DNA of 64,000 bases. Origin: Nocardioides dongkuii. Lineage in GTDB: Bacteria > Actinomycetota > Actinomycetes > Propionibacteriales > Nocardioidaceae. The notes below the pieces were generated by a model. The model was given only the letters and a program-made list of their open reading frames with translations, searched no databases and was not told where the DNA came from. Shown here one piece after another: positions 44,714-55,953 of the stretch. A program made the translations under genes and the position numbers. The first letter of the stretch is position 1. Every line of letters starts with the position of its first letter. The stretch covers positions 992,001 through 1,056,000 of the forward strand of contig NZ_CP059903.1 in NCBI RefSeq assembly GCF_014127485.1, written 5' to 3'.

Positions 44714-46291
44714 ATGGCCACCACCCCTCACGCGGAGCCCGCTCCCGCGTCCGGCGCCGACCCGGAGCCCTCCGGAGGGCTCGACCGCACGGTGGTCGTC
44801 ACCGGGCTGGTCATCGTGTCCGGCATGATCATGTCCGTGCTCGACAGCACGATCGTCAACGTCGCGCTGGACACCCTGAGCTCCGACCTGGACGCCTCCC
44901 TGGCCACCACGCAGTGGGTCGTCACGGGCTACCTGCTCGCGGTCGCCATGGTCATCCCCGTCACCGGGTGGGCCATGGACCGCTTCGGGGCGAAGCCGAT
45001 CTGGGTCCTGGCGGTGACCCTGTTCATGATCGGCTCGGCGCTGTGCGCGGCCGCCTGGAACATCGAGAGCCTGATCGCCTTCCGCGCCGTCCAGGGCATC
45101 GGCGGTGGCCTGCTGCTGCCCGCCGGGCAGACGATGATCGCGCGGGCGGCGGGGCCGGACCGGATGGGCAGCGCCATGGCCATCCTCGGCGTCCCGATGC
45201 TGCTCGGGCCGGTGTTCGGCCCCGTGCTCGGCGGCCTGCTGGTGGAGTACACCACCTGGCACTGGATCTTCGTGGTCAACGTGCCCGTCGGCATCGTGGC
45301 GATCGCGCTGGCGGTGTGGAAGCTGCCCGCCGGAGGGGCCGAGGACGACCCGGGCCGGCTCGACCTCCTCGGGCTCGTCCTGCTCTCCGGCAGCCTCGCC
45401 GGCCTGCTCTACGGGCTCTCCGAGGCCAGCTCCCGCGGCGGCTTCGACGAGTGGGGCGTCCTGGGCTGGCTCATCGGCGGCGCCGTCGGCCTGGCGCTGT
45501 ACGTCGCGTACAGCCTCGTCCGCGGCCCCGCGTCGATCGTCGACGTCCGGCTGCTCGGCAACCGCGTCTTCGCCACCAGCACGGCGGCGGTGTTCCTCGT
45601 CGCCATCGGGATGTTCGGCGGGATGCTGCTGCTGCCGCTGTACTACCAGACCGTCCGCGACCAGGGCGCGCTGGACGCGGGCCTCCTGCTCGCCCCGCAG
45701 GGCCTCGGCGCGATCGTGGCCGTGCTCGTCACCGGCAAGCTCACCGACCGGATCGGCGCGGGCTACGTCGTCCCCGTCGGGGTGCTGCTCGCCCTGATCG
45801 GCACCTACCCCTTCACCCAGGTCGGCGTGGACACCTCCTACGTGTGGCTGAGCATCGCGCTGTTCGTGCGCGGCATCGGGATCGGCTCGGTGATGATGCC
45901 GACGATCTCCTCGGCGTACAGCACCCTCAGCAAGGAGAGCGCCTCCCGGGCGGCGCCCACGCTCTCGGCCATCCAGCAGGTCGGCGCGTCCTTCGGCAGC
46001 GCCGTCCTGGTCACCGTCCTGACCCACCAGCTCACCCAGAAGCTCGCCGCCCGCGGCCTGGAGAGCGGCAGCACCGGCAGCGGCGGCGGGGCCACCGAGC
46101 TGCACTCCATCCCGCGCAGCGAGCTGCCGATCGTCGGCCCGCTCATGGCCGAGTCCTACGGGTACGCCTTCTGGGTCGCGTTCGCCCTCACCGCGCTGAT
46201 CATCCTCCCGGCCCTGTTGCTGCCCCGGCACCTGCACGGCCAGGAGGCCGGGGGACGACGGGCCGCCTCGCGGCGCGCGGACGACGTGTGA
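44714..46291 (+). CDS. MFS multidrug exporter, DHA2 family (EmrB/QacA-like)
   Basis: A 525-residue membrane protein with about 14 hydrophobic segments. Motif A is MDRFGAKPIW after the second segment, motif C GVPMLLGPVFGPVLGG lies in the fifth, and LDSTIVNVAL marks the first segment, as in DHA2 drug/proton antiporters. The ATG at 44714 is preceded by GAAAGG at 11 nt. It starts 19 bp after the sortase-fusion gene and may share its transcript, though a functional link is not evident. Confidence 0.88.
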   Translation: MATTPHAEPAPASGADPEPSGGLDRTVVVTGLVIVSGMIMSVLDSTIVNVALDTLSSDLDASLATTQWVVTGYLLAVAMVIPVTGWAMDRFGAKPIWVLAVTLFMIGSALCAAAWNIESLIAFRAVQGIGGGLLLPAGQTMIARAAGPDRMGSAMAILGVPMLLGPVFGPVLGGLLVEYTTWHWIFVVNVPVGIVAIALAVWKLPAGGAEDDPGRLDLLGLVLLSGSLAGLLYGLSEASSRGGFDEWGVLGWLIGGAVGLALYVAYSLVRGPASIVDVRLLGNRVFATSTAAVFLVAIGMFGGMLLLPLYYQTVRDQGALDAGLLLAPQGLGAIVAVLVTGKLTDRIGAGYVVPVGVLLALIGTYPFTQVGVDTSYVWLSIALFVRGIGIGSVMMPTISSAYSTLSKESASRAAPTLSAIQQVGASFGSAVLVTVLTHQLTQKLAARGLESGSTGSGGGATELHSIPRSELPIVGPLMAESYGYAFWVAFALTALIILPALLLPRHLHGQEAGGRRAASRRADDV

Positions 46292-46308
46292 CCCTCGCCG
46301 GCGGCCGG

Positions 46309-46350
46309 TAGAATCGGCGTCGTCCACCCCCTGTCATCCGTGACCGGGGG
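46309..46350 (+). promoter_or_regulatory. mfd promoter and leader hairpin
   Basis: TAGAAT (46309-46314) is a strong -10, giving a leader of about 90 nt. CCCCC (46327-46331) can pair with GGGGG (46346-46350), and further GACCGG/CCGGC repeats follow before the start codon. Confidence 0.4.
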
Positions 46351-46407
46351 CTGTCGTGTTGACCGGTCGCGCTGACCGGCACCCTGCCGACGTTCTCGAG
46401 GAGCACC

Positions 46408-49400
46408 GTGTCCCACCCCCGCTCGGCCGCGCTCGCCGCCCTGGCCGACGCCGTCCTCGCCGACCCGACGCTGGCGGCGGCGCTCGACGACGCACGCGGT
46501 GCGCTCGTCCCGTCGCTCGACCTGACCGCGCCCGAGGCGATGCGTCCCTTCGTCGTGGCGGGCCTGGTCCGCGCCGGGCGCACGGTGCTCGCGGTGACGG
46601 CGACGTCCCGCGAGGCCGAGGACCTGACGGCCGCGCTCGCCGACCTCGTCGACCCCGACACGGTCGCCTACTACCCGAGCTGGGAGACGCTGCCCCACGA
46701 GCGGCTCAGCCCCCGCAGCGACACGGTCGGGCGCCGGCTCGCCGTGCTCCGCCGGCTGGCGCACCCGGGGGTCTCGACGAGCTCGACCGCCGGACCCGTC
46801 AACGGGCCGCTGCAGGTCGTGGTCGCACCGGTCCGCTCGCTCCTCCAGCCGCAGGTCAAGGGGCTCGGCGAGCTCGAGCCGGTCGAGCTGGTGCCCGGCC
46901 AGACCGCGGCGCTCGACGACGTCGTACGGCGGCTCGCGGACGCGGCGTACTCCCGCGTCGACCTCGTCGAGCGGCGTGGCGAGTTCGCGGTCCGCGGCGG
47001 CATCGTCGACGTCTTCCCGCCGACCGAGGAGCACCCGCTGCGCGTGGAGTTCTGGGGCGACGACGTCGAGGACATCCGCTCCTTCCAGGTCGCCGACCAG
47101 CGCACCCACGAGGCCGTCGACCGGCTCTGGGCGCCGCCGTGCCGCGAGCTGCTGCTCACCGACGAGGTACGCCGCCGCGCGGCCGCGCTGGGCGCCGCGC
47201 ACCCGCAGCTGCTCGAGCTCACCGACAAGATCGCCTCCGGCATCGCGGTCGAGGGCATGGAGTCGCTGGCCCCCGTGCTCGTCGACGAGATGGAGCTGCT
47301 GGTCGACCTGCTGCCCGCGGACACCCACGTCCTGGTCCTCGACCCCGAGCGCGCCCGCGGCCGCGCGCACGACCTGGTCGCGACCAGCGAGGAGTTCCTC
47401 GGCGCCAGCTGGGCGGCCGCGGCCAGCGGCGGCACCGCGCCCATCGACCTCGACGCCGCGTCGTACCGCAGCCTCGGCGAGGTCCGCGACCACGCCCTGG
47501 CCCAGTCCAAGGCGTGGTGGACGGTCAGCCCGTTCGGCATCGACTCCGAGGAGTCGCCGGCCGGCGGCGAGGACGGCGTCCCGAGCCGCACGCTGCCGAT
47601 GAAGCCGGTCGACGCCTACCGCGGCGACGTCGACCGCGCCACCAAGGACCTCGACACCTGGCGCCAGGAGGGCTACCGGACGCTGGTCCTGCACCAGGGC
47701 CACGGGCCGGCGCAGCGGATGGTCGAGGCGCTCGGCGAGCGCGACGTCCCCGCCGCCCTCGACGGTGACCTGGCCCCGGGGCTGGTCACCGTCACCTGCG
47801 GCGCGCTCACCCAGGGCTTCGTCGACGACACCAACCGGGTCGCGCTGCTCACCGGGGAGGACATCTCCGGGCAGCGGTCCTCCACGCGCGACATGCGCAA
47901 GATGCCGGCGCGGCGCAAGAAGCAGATCGACCCGCTGGAGCTGAAGTCCGGTGACTACGTCGTCCACGAGCAGCACGGCGTCGGCCGGTTCGTCGAGATG
48001 AAGCAGCGCGAGGTCGGGGGAGCGGTGCGCGAGTACCTCGTCCTCGAGTACGGCGCGTCCAAGCGCGGCGGCCCGCCCGACCGGCTCTACGTGCCGGCCG
48101 ACGCGCTCGACCAGGTGACCCGGTACGTCGGCGGCGAGCAGCCCTCGCTCGACCGGCTCGGCGGCGGCGACTGGGCGAAGCGGAAGGGCCGGGCCCGCAA
48201 GGCGGTGCGCGAGATCGCGGCCGAGCTGATCAAGCTGTACGCCGCGCGCCAGGCCACCCAGGGCTACGCCTTCGGCCCCGACACCCCGTGGCAGCGCGAG
48301 CTCGAGGACGCGTTCCCGTTCCAGGAGACCCCCGACCAGCTGACCACGGTCGAGGAGGTCAAGAGCGACATGCGCCAGGTCGTGCCGATGGACCGGCTGG
48401 TCTGCGGCGACGTGGGCTACGGCAAGACCGAGATCGCGGTGCGCGCGGCGTTCAAGGCGGTCCAGGACGGCAAGCAGGTCGCCGTCCTGGTGCCGACGAC
48501 GCTGCTGGTGACCCAGCACCTCAGCACGTTCTCCGAGCGGATGAGCGGCTTCCCCGTCGTCCTCAAGGGGCTGAGCCGGTTCCAGACCCCCAAGGAGGCC
48601 GCGGCGGTGGCCGCCGGGATGGCGGACGGGTCGGTCGACATCGTCGTGGGCACCCACCGGCTGCTCAGCCCGGACACCCGGTTCAAGGACCTCGGGCTGA
48701 TCATCGTCGACGAGGAGCAGCGCTTCGGCGTCGAGCACAAGGAGCAGATGAAGCGGCTGCGCACCTCCGTCGACGTGCTGTCGATGAGCGCGACGCCGAT
48801 CCCGCGCACCCTGGAGATGGCGATCACCGGCATCCGCGAGATGTCCACGATCACCACCCCGCCCGAGGAGCGGCACCCGGTGCTGACCTACGTCGGCGCC
48901 TACGAGGACCGGCAGATCGTCGCCGCCGTACGCCGCGAGCTGCTGCGCGAGGGTCAGGTCTTCTACATCCACAACCGGGTGAACTCGATCGAGAAGGCCG
49001 CGGCGCGGATCAAGGAGCTGGTGCCGGAGGCCCGGGTGGCGACCGCCCACGGGCAGATGGGCGAGCACCAGCTCGAGCAGGTGATGCTGGACTTCTGGGA
49101 GAAGCGCTTCGACGTGCTGGTGTGCACGACCATCGTCGAGTCGGGCCTGGACGTCTCCAACGCCAACACGATGATCATCGAGCGCGCCGACACCCTCGGC
49201 CTCTCCCAGCTGCACCAGCTGCGCGGCCGCGTCGGGCGCTCCCGGGAGCGGGCCTACGCCTACTTCCTCTACCCGTCGGAGAAGCCGCTGACCGAGACCG
49301 CCCACGAGCGGCTCGCGACCCTGGCGCAGCACTCCGACCTCGGCGGCGGCATGGCGATCGCGATGAAGGACCTCGAGATCCGCGGCGCCGGCAACCTGCT

Positions 49401-49992
49401 CGGCGGCGAGCAGTCCGGGCACATCGCCGACGTCGGCTTCGACCTCTACGTCCGGCTGGTCGGCGAGGCGGTCCACGAGTTCAAGGGCGACGCCGAGCCC
49501 GAGCTCAACGAGGTGCGCATCGAGCTCCCCGTCGACGCCCACCTCCCGCACGACTACATCTCCTCCGAGCGGCTCCGGCTCGAGATGTACAAGCGGCTCG
49601 CCGAGGTCCGCACCGACGAGGACGTCGACGTGCTGCGCGAGGAGATGGTCGACCGGTACGGCGCGCCGCCGCAGGTGGTCGAGTCGCTGCTGCTGGTCGC
49701 GCGGTTCCGCGCCCGGGCCCGCCTCGCCGGGGTCGGCGAGGTGACGGTCGCGGGCAAGAACGTCCGGTTCGCGCCGGTGAGCCTGCCGGAGTCGCGCGTC
49801 GTACGGCTGCAGCGGCTCTACCCGAAGTCGATCGTGAAGACCCAGCTCGACACCATCCTGGTGCCGCGGCCGCAGACGGCCCCGGTGGGCGGGCGTCCGA
49901 TCGACGGCGTGGCCCTGCTTGAATGGGCGCGGCGTGTGATCGACGCCATCATCGACCCCGACAACGCCGTACCGCCCAAGGAGTCCCCGTGA
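46408..49992 (+). CDS. mfd: Transcription-repair coupling factor
   Basis: A 1194-residue Mfd, which removes stalled RNA polymerase and recruits UvrA. The N-terminal UvrB-homology module has TVAYYPSWETLPHE and RGGIVDVFPPTEEHPLRVEF. The CarD-like RNAP-interaction domain starts GDYVVHEQHGVGRFV. The RecG-like motor has GDVGYGKTEIAVRAAFKA (near 668), IIVDEEQRFGVEHKE (near 768) and SATPIPRTLEMA. The TRCF domain is C-terminal. GTG 46408 is preceded by GAGGAG. It overlaps the next gene as GTGA. Confidence 0.97.
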   Translation: MSHPRSAALAALADAVLADPTLAAALDDARGALVPSLDLTAPEAMRPFVVAGLVRAGRTVLAVTATSREAEDLTAALADLVDPDTVAYYPSWETLPHERLSPRSDTVGRRLAVLRRLAHPGVSTSSTAGPVNGPLQVVVAPVRSLLQPQVKGLGELEPVELVPGQTAALDDVVRRLADAAYSRVDLVERRGEFAVRGGIVDVFPPTEEHPLRVEFWGDDVEDIRSFQVADQRTHEAVDRLWAPPCRELLLTDEVRRRAAALGAAHPQLLELTDKIASGIAVEGMESLAPVLVDEMELLVDLLPADTHVLVLDPERARGRAHDLVATSEEFLGASWAAAASGGTAPIDLDAASYRSLGEVRDHALAQSKAWWTVSPFGIDSEESPAGGEDGVPSRTLPMKPVDAYRGDVDRATKDLDTWRQEGYRTLVLHQGHGPAQRMVEALGERDVPAALDGDLAPGLVTVTCGALTQGFVDDTNRVALLTGEDISGQRSSTRDMRKMPARRKKQIDPLELKSGDYVVHEQHGVGRFVEMKQREVGGAVREYLVLEYGASKRGGPPDRLYVPADALDQVTRYVGGEQPSLDRLGGGDWAKRKGRARKAVREIAAELIKLYAARQATQGYAFGPDTPWQRELEDAFPFQETPDQLTTVEEVKSDMRQVVPMDRLVCGDVGYGKTEIAVRAAFKAVQDGKQVAVLVPTTLLVTQHLSTFSERMSGFPVVLKGLSRFQTPKEAAAVAAGMADGSVDIVVGTHRLLSPDTRFKDLGLIIVDEEQRFGVEHKEQMKRLRTSVDVLSMSATPIPRTLEMAITGIREMSTITTPPEERHPVLTYVGAYEDRQIVAAVRRELLREGQVFYIHNRVNSIEKAAARIKELVPEARVATAHGQMGEHQLEQVMLDFWEKRFDVLVCTTIVESGLDVSNANTMIIERADTLGLSQLHQLRGRVGRSRERAYAYFLYPSEKPLTETAHERLATLAQHSDLGGGMAIAMKDLEIRGAGNLLGGEQSGHIADVGFDLYVRLVGEAVHEFKGDAEPELNEVRIELPVDAHLPHDYISSERLRLEMYKRLAEVRTDEDVDVLREEMVDRYGAPPQVVESLLLVARFRARARLAGVGEVTVAGKNVRFAPVSLPESRVVRLQRLYPKSIVKTQLDTILVPRPQTAPVGGRPIDGVALLEWARRVIDAIIDPDNAVPPKESP

Positions 49993-50681
49993 GCCTGCGC
50001 CGCCCGCTGACCGCCGTCCTGGCCGCGTCCGCCCTCGTGGGGTCCGGGCTGCTCTCCGGCTGCGGCGTCAGCGGCACCCAGTTCTACCCGGGCGAGGCGG
50101 CGCGCATCGACGGCGACGTGATCACGGTCGGGGAGGTCGACGAGGCGGCGGCCGGCATGTGCGAGGTGCTCACCACCGACCCGCGGCTCGAGGGCCAGGT
50201 CTTCTCCGGCGCGACCATCCGCAACGCCGCCGAGCGGGGCCTGGTGCTCCGGCAGATCGGCGTGGAGCTGCTCGACGAGTACGACATCGAGACCATCCCC
50301 GACGACATCGATGACGGCGCCAACGCCATCCGCGACAACTACCGCGACGCCGACGAGGGGGCCATCGAGGCCGCGCTGCCGGCGTTCACCGGCGACCAGT
50401 TCCTCTTCGGCGTGCTGCTCCTGATCGGGCGCGACGAGGTCGGCGAGGAGGCGTCCGAGGAGGAGGCCGTCGCCGCGGGCGTCCAGCGCGCCCAGGTGTG
50501 GCAGGAGTCCGCCGACATCGAGATCAACCCCGCCTTCGACGCCATCGAGATCGGCGACGAGCAGGTGCTCACGAGCCGCGACGACGTCTCCGTCGCGGTC
50601 AGCGACTTCGCCGTGTCCGCGGCCACCGACGTGGACGGCGGCGCGGCCGACCTGCCCGAGTCGCAGCGCTGCGGCCGCTGA
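49989..50681 (+). CDS. Lipoprotein, SurA N-terminal-like
   Basis: A 230-residue lipoprotein (lipobox LSGC) whose ARIDGDVITVGEVDEAAAGMCEVL resembles the N-terminal chaperone region of SurA/PrsA-type foldases, but no PPIase domain follows. The rest is acidic and helical. It overlaps mfd by 4 nt and precedes mazG by 19 bp, a gene order I believe common in actinobacteria. It may help fold exported proteins; this is inferred. Confidence 0.78.
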   Translation: MSLRRPLTAVLAASALVGSGLLSGCGVSGTQFYPGEAARIDGDVITVGEVDEAAAGMCEVLTTDPRLEGQVFSGATIRNAAERGLVLRQIGVELLDEYDIETIPDDIDDGANAIRDNYRDADEGAIEAALPAFTGDQFLFGVLLLIGRDEVGEEASEEEAVAAGVQRAQVWQESADIEINPAFDAIEIGDEQVLTSRDDVSVAVSDFAVSAATDVDGGAADLPESQRCGR

Positions 50682-52925
<2,244 letters not shown>

Positions 52926-52944
52926 GTCCGGGGAGACGCGCGCG

Positions 52945-53520
52945 ATGGCCGACAACCGCCGCCCGGCCCGGGGGTCCCGACCCCCGGGCCGCACCGGACC
53001 CGGGCGCACCCCGGGCACCGGGCGGGGCGGTCGTCGACCCGTGCCGGCGGCCACCGCCGGCCGGGACGCCCCGGTGCGCCCCCGGCCCACCGGCCGGCTC
53101 GCGATCCTGGTCCTGGTGCTGGCCGTGCTCGCCGTCTCCTACGCCTCCTCGCTGCGCGCGTTCCTCCAGCAGCGCGAGGACATCAACGAGCTGCAGTCCC
53201 AGATCGCCGAGCGGCAGCGCAACATCGACGACCTCGCCCGCGAGAAGCGCCGCTGGCAGGACCCGGCGTACGTCGTCCAGGAGGCGCGCAAGCGCCTGGG
53301 CTACGTGATGCCGGGGGAGACGGCGTACGTCGCGCTCGACGAGGACGGCGAGCCGCTCGAGGCCGGGGCGGCGCTGGGCGACCCGTCCGCGATCGACCCG
53401 CCGGAGCCGCGCGCCTGGTGGACCGACGCCTGGGGGTCGGTCGAGCTGGCGGGCGACCCGCCCGCCGAGGAGCCCCCGCCGCTCACGAGGATCGACGGAT
53501 CGGAGGAGGACCAGCAGTGA
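52945..53520 (+). CDS. Septum formation initiator family protein (DivIC/FtsB-like)
   Basis: A 191-residue bitopic membrane protein. A 50-residue Arg/Pro/Gly-rich cytoplasmic region is followed by one membrane segment (LAILVLVLAVLAVSYASSL), a coiled coil (QQREDINELQSQIAERQ) and WQDPAYVVQEARKRLGYVMPGE, the conserved FtsB/DivIC region. It links divisome proteins at midcell. The acidic tail overlaps the DUF501 gene by 4 nt (GTGA). Confidence 0.9.
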   Translation: MADNRRPARGSRPPGRTGPGRTPGTGRGGRRPVPAATAGRDAPVRPRPTGRLAILVLVLAVLAVSYASSLRAFLQQREDINELQSQIAERQRNIDDLAREKRRWQDPAYVVQEARKRLGYVMPGETAYVALDEDGEPLEAGAALGDPSAIDPPEPRAWWTDAWGSVELAGDPPAEEPPPLTRIDGSEEDQQ

Positions 53521-54017
53521 TCTCGCCGGCCGACGAGGCGGCGGTCGCGGCCCAGCTGGGGCGGGAGCCCCGGGCCGTCCACGAGGTCGGGCACCGCTGT
53601 CCCTGCGGCAACCCCGACGTGGTGACGACCGAGCCGCGGCTGCCCAACGGCACGCCGTTCCCCACCACCTTCTACCTCACCTGCCCGCGCGCCGCGTCGC
53701 GCATCGGGACCCTCGAGGGCACCGGCGTGATGAAGCAGATGCAGGACCGGCTGGCCGAGGACGAGGAGCTCGCCGCGGCCTACGCCGCCGCGCACGAGCG
53801 CTACCTCGCGGCCCGGGCCGAGCTCGCCGCCGAGGTCGGCCAGGAGGTGCCCGAGATCGAGGGCATCTCCGCCGGCGGCATGCCCGACCGGGTCAAGTGC
53901 CTGCACGTGCTGGCCGGCCAGGCGCTGGTCCAGGGCCCGGGCGTCAACCCGCTGGGCGACGAGGTGCTGGAGCTGCTGGGCCCGTGGTGGGAGGCGGGTC
54001 CGTGCGTGGACCGGTAG
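53517..54017 (+). CDS. DUF501 family protein
   Basis: A 166-residue protein of the DUF501 family, widespread in actinobacteria next to eno, divIC and ppx, as here. It has HRCPCGNPDVVTTEPRLPNG, FPTTFYLTCPR and MPDRVKCLHVLAGQ, with conserved Cys and His that may bind metal. The function is unknown. GTG 53517 overlaps the upstream stop, and the ppx start lies inside its 3' end (16-nt overlap). Confidence 0.88.
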   Translation: MISPADEAAVAAQLGREPRAVHEVGHRCPCGNPDVVTTEPRLPNGTPFPTTFYLTCPRAASRIGTLEGTGVMKQMQDRLAEDEELAAAYAAAHERYLAARAELAAEVGQEVPEIEGISAGGMPDRVKCLHVLAGQALVQGPGVNPLGDEVLELLGPWWEAGPCVDR

Positions 54018-54931
54018 CCGCCGTCGACTGCGGCACCAACACCATCAAGCTGCTCGTCGGGGACCTCCCGGACGTCGCCGTGCGCGAGGCCCGGATGGTC
54101 CGGCTCGGCCAGGGCGTCGACGCCACCGGCCGGCTCGCCGACGAGGCCCTGGAGCGGGCCTTCGCCGCGCTCGACGAGTACGCCGTGCTGGTGCGCGAGC
54201 ACGACGTCCCCCGCCAGAACATCCGCTTCTGCGCCACCTCCGCGACCCGCGACGCGAGCAACGCCGCGGTGTTCGTCGCCGGCGTCCGCGAGCGGCTCGG
54301 CGTGGAGCCGGAGGTGCTCAGCGGCACCGAGGAGGCGGCGCTCTCCTTCGCCGGCGCGGTGCGGGCGCTGCGTACGCCGCCCGCCGGGCCGGTGCTGGTC
54401 ATCGACATCGGCGGCGGCTCGACCGAGCTGGTCCTGGGCGACGTGCCCGCGGCCGGGGGCGCCGCCGAGCCCCGGGCGTCCTGCTCCCTCGACATCGGCT
54501 CGGTGCGGCTGCACGAGCGGCACGTCCGCGCCGACCCGGCGACGCGCGAGGAGGTGCGCGCCTGCGTGCGCGACATCGACCTGGCGCTCGACTCCTGCGA
54601 GGTCGACGTGGCCGCGGCCCGCACCGTCGTGGGCGTCGCCGGCACGGTGACCTCCGTCGCGGCGGGCGTGCTCGACCTGCCGGCGTACGACCGCGACGCG
54701 ATCGACCAGGTGCGGCTGCCGGTCGACGAGGTGCACGCGATGGTCGACCGGCTGGTCTCGATGACGGTCCGCGAGCGCCTGCAGCTGCCGTGGCTGCACC
54801 CCGGTCGCGCCGACGTGATCGACGCCGGCGCGCTGGTGCTCTCCCGCGTGCTGCGGCGCGCGACCGCCACCGACCTGGTCGTCTCCGAGGCCGACATCCT
54901 CGACGGCATCGCCTGGTCGATCGCACGCTGA
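54002..54931 (+). CDS. ppx: Exopolyphosphatase / pppGpp phosphohydrolase family (Ppx/GppA)
   Basis: A 309-residue actin-like ATPase-fold enzyme releasing phosphate from polyphosphate. AAVDCGTNTIKLLVGD is the first phosphate loop, ATSATRDASN the second, and VIDIGGGSTELVLG the third; LDIGSVRLHER is also conserved. GTG 54002 is preceded by GGGAGG and overlaps DUF501. It belongs to the short actinobacterial form, which in mycobacteria degrades short-chain polyphosphate. Confidence 0.92.
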   Translation: MRGPVAAVDCGTNTIKLLVGDLPDVAVREARMVRLGQGVDATGRLADEALERAFAALDEYAVLVREHDVPRQNIRFCATSATRDASNAAVFVAGVRERLGVEPEVLSGTEEAALSFAGAVRALRTPPAGPVLVIDIGGGSTELVLGDVPAAGGAAEPRASCSLDIGSVRLHERHVRADPATREEVRACVRDIDLALDSCEVDVAAARTVVGVAGTVTSVAAGVLDLPAYDRDAIDQVRLPVDEVHAMVDRLVSMTVRERLQLPWLHPGRADVIDAGALVLSRVLRRATATDLVVSEADILDGIAWSIAR

Positions 54932-54969
54932 CCCGTTTGTGCCTCCCGGCGACGGGCAACCGGGCACGC

Positions 54970-55443
54970 ATGACCGATCCGCACAGCACCCCCACGGGTG
55001 CCTCCGGCACCCCCACGGGCACCCCCACGGGTGCCTCCACCGGTGCCACGGCGGCCCCACCGGAGGAGCCGATCGGCGCCGTGGTCCACCGGCTCGCCGA
55101 GCAGGTGCCCGAGCTGGTGCGCAGCGAGGTCCGCCTCGCCCAGGCCGAGCTCTCCCAGAAGGGCAAGGCCGCGGGGCTCGGCATCGGCGCGTTCGGCGCC
55201 GCCGGCCTGCTCTCGCTCCTGGGCCTGGGCACGCTGGTGGCGGGCGCCGTGCTCGCCCTCGACCTGGTGCTGCCCGCCTGGGCGGCCGCGCTGATCGTGG
55301 GCGTCGTCCTCCTCGTGCTGGCGGGCGCCGCGGCGCTCTTCGGCAAGAAGGAGGTCCAGCAGGCGACGCCGGTGATGCCCGAGCGGGCCGTCGCCGGCGT
55401 CAAGCAGGACGTCGCCGCGATCAAGGGAGAGCAGCACCCATGA
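54970..55443 (+). CDS. Phage-holin-like (PF07332-type) membrane protein
   Basis: A 157-residue protein with an N-terminal low-complexity stretch (PTGASGTPTGTPTGASTGA) encoded by near-tandem repeats. An amphipathic region follows (LVRSEVRLAQAELSQKGKA), then two membrane segments. This family is annotated phage holin superfamily III, but in actinobacterial chromosomes it is usually a stress or envelope protein beside DUF3618. It overlaps that gene by 4 nt. Confidence 0.82.
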   Translation: MTDPHSTPTGASGTPTGTPTGASTGATAAPPEEPIGAVVHRLAEQVPELVRSEVRLAQAELSQKGKAAGLGIGAFGAAGLLSLLGLGTLVAGAVLALDLVLPAWAAALIVGVVLLVLAGAAALFGKKEVQQATPVMPERAVAGVKQDVAAIKGEQHP

Positions 55444-55637
55444 GCCAGAGCCAGACACCGGCCGAGATCGAGGCCGACATCGCCCGACAGCGCGAGGAGC
55501 TCGCCGGCACCGTCGACGAGCTGCAGACCCGGGTGCGCGAGACTGCCACCCGGCAGGCCAAGATCGCGGGCATCGCGGCTGCCGCGGGCGTCGTCGTCCT
55601 GGTCGGCGTGGCGGTCTACCGCCGCTTCACCCACTGA
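55440..55637 (+). CDS. DUF3618 family protein
   Basis: A 65-residue protein with the DUF3618 N terminus (TPAEIEADIARQREELAGTVDEL) and one C-terminal membrane segment. It overlaps the holin-like gene as ATGA and precedes the YtxH-like gene, so the three form a small membrane-protein operon of unknown role. Confidence 0.85.
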   Translation: MSQSQTPAEIEADIARQREELAGTVDELQTRVRETATRQAKIAGIAAAAGVVVLVGVAVYRRFTH

Positions 55638-55670
55638 CCCATCACTGACCCCCACCACGAGGAGTCCCAC

Positions 55671-55937
55671 ATGAAGAAGTTGTCCCTGCTGCTTGGCGTC
55701 GGCGTCGGCTACGTGCTCGGCACCCGGGCCGGACGCGGCCGCTACGAGCAGATCAAGGCCCAGGCGCAGAAGATCGCGGGCAACCCCAAGGTCCAGGACG
55801 CGGCCCACAAGGCGCAGGACGCGGTGGTCACCCAGGCCGCGGCCGCCGCGGGCGCCGCCAAGGAGAAGGTCGGCGACGCGACGTCGTCGGCCACCGATAA
55901 GCTCCGCACGGAGGCGTCGATCCAGCCTGCGCCGTGA
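55671..55937 (+). CDS. YtxH-like small protein
   Basis: An 88-residue protein with a short hydrophobic N terminus (LLLGVGVGYVLGTRAGRGRY) and an Ala/Lys-rich helical tail (AHKAQDAVVTQAAAAAG) like LEA or YtxH proteins. ATG 55671 is preceded by GAGGAG. It is probably membrane-associated and stress-related, inferred from composition and neighbours. Confidence 0.8.
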   Translation: MKKLSLLLGVGVGYVLGTRAGRGRYEQIKAQAQKIAGNPKVQDAAHKAQDAVVTQAAAAAGAAKEKVGDATSSATDKLRTEASIQPAP

Positions 55938-55953
55938 CCACGCGCCGCACCCG

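Noticed and set aside
39913..44724. 1603-codon open frame antisense to the DUF11-sortase gene
   Set aside because: It is Gly/Val/Asp-biased with no domain pattern; it is a shadow of the plus-strand gene.
46156..49551. 1131-codon open frame antisense to mfd
   Set aside because: Shadow frame; mfd has full motif content on the other strand.
54982..55050. Near-tandem CCCACGGGTGCC-type repeats as a possible regulatory array
   Set aside because: They are in frame inside the holin-like gene and encode a Thr/Pro/Gly linker, so simple coding repeats explain them.
54970..55443. Prophage remnant suggested by the holin-like protein
   Set aside because: No other phage genes are nearby; this family is a common chromosomal neighbour of DUF3618 in actinobacteria.
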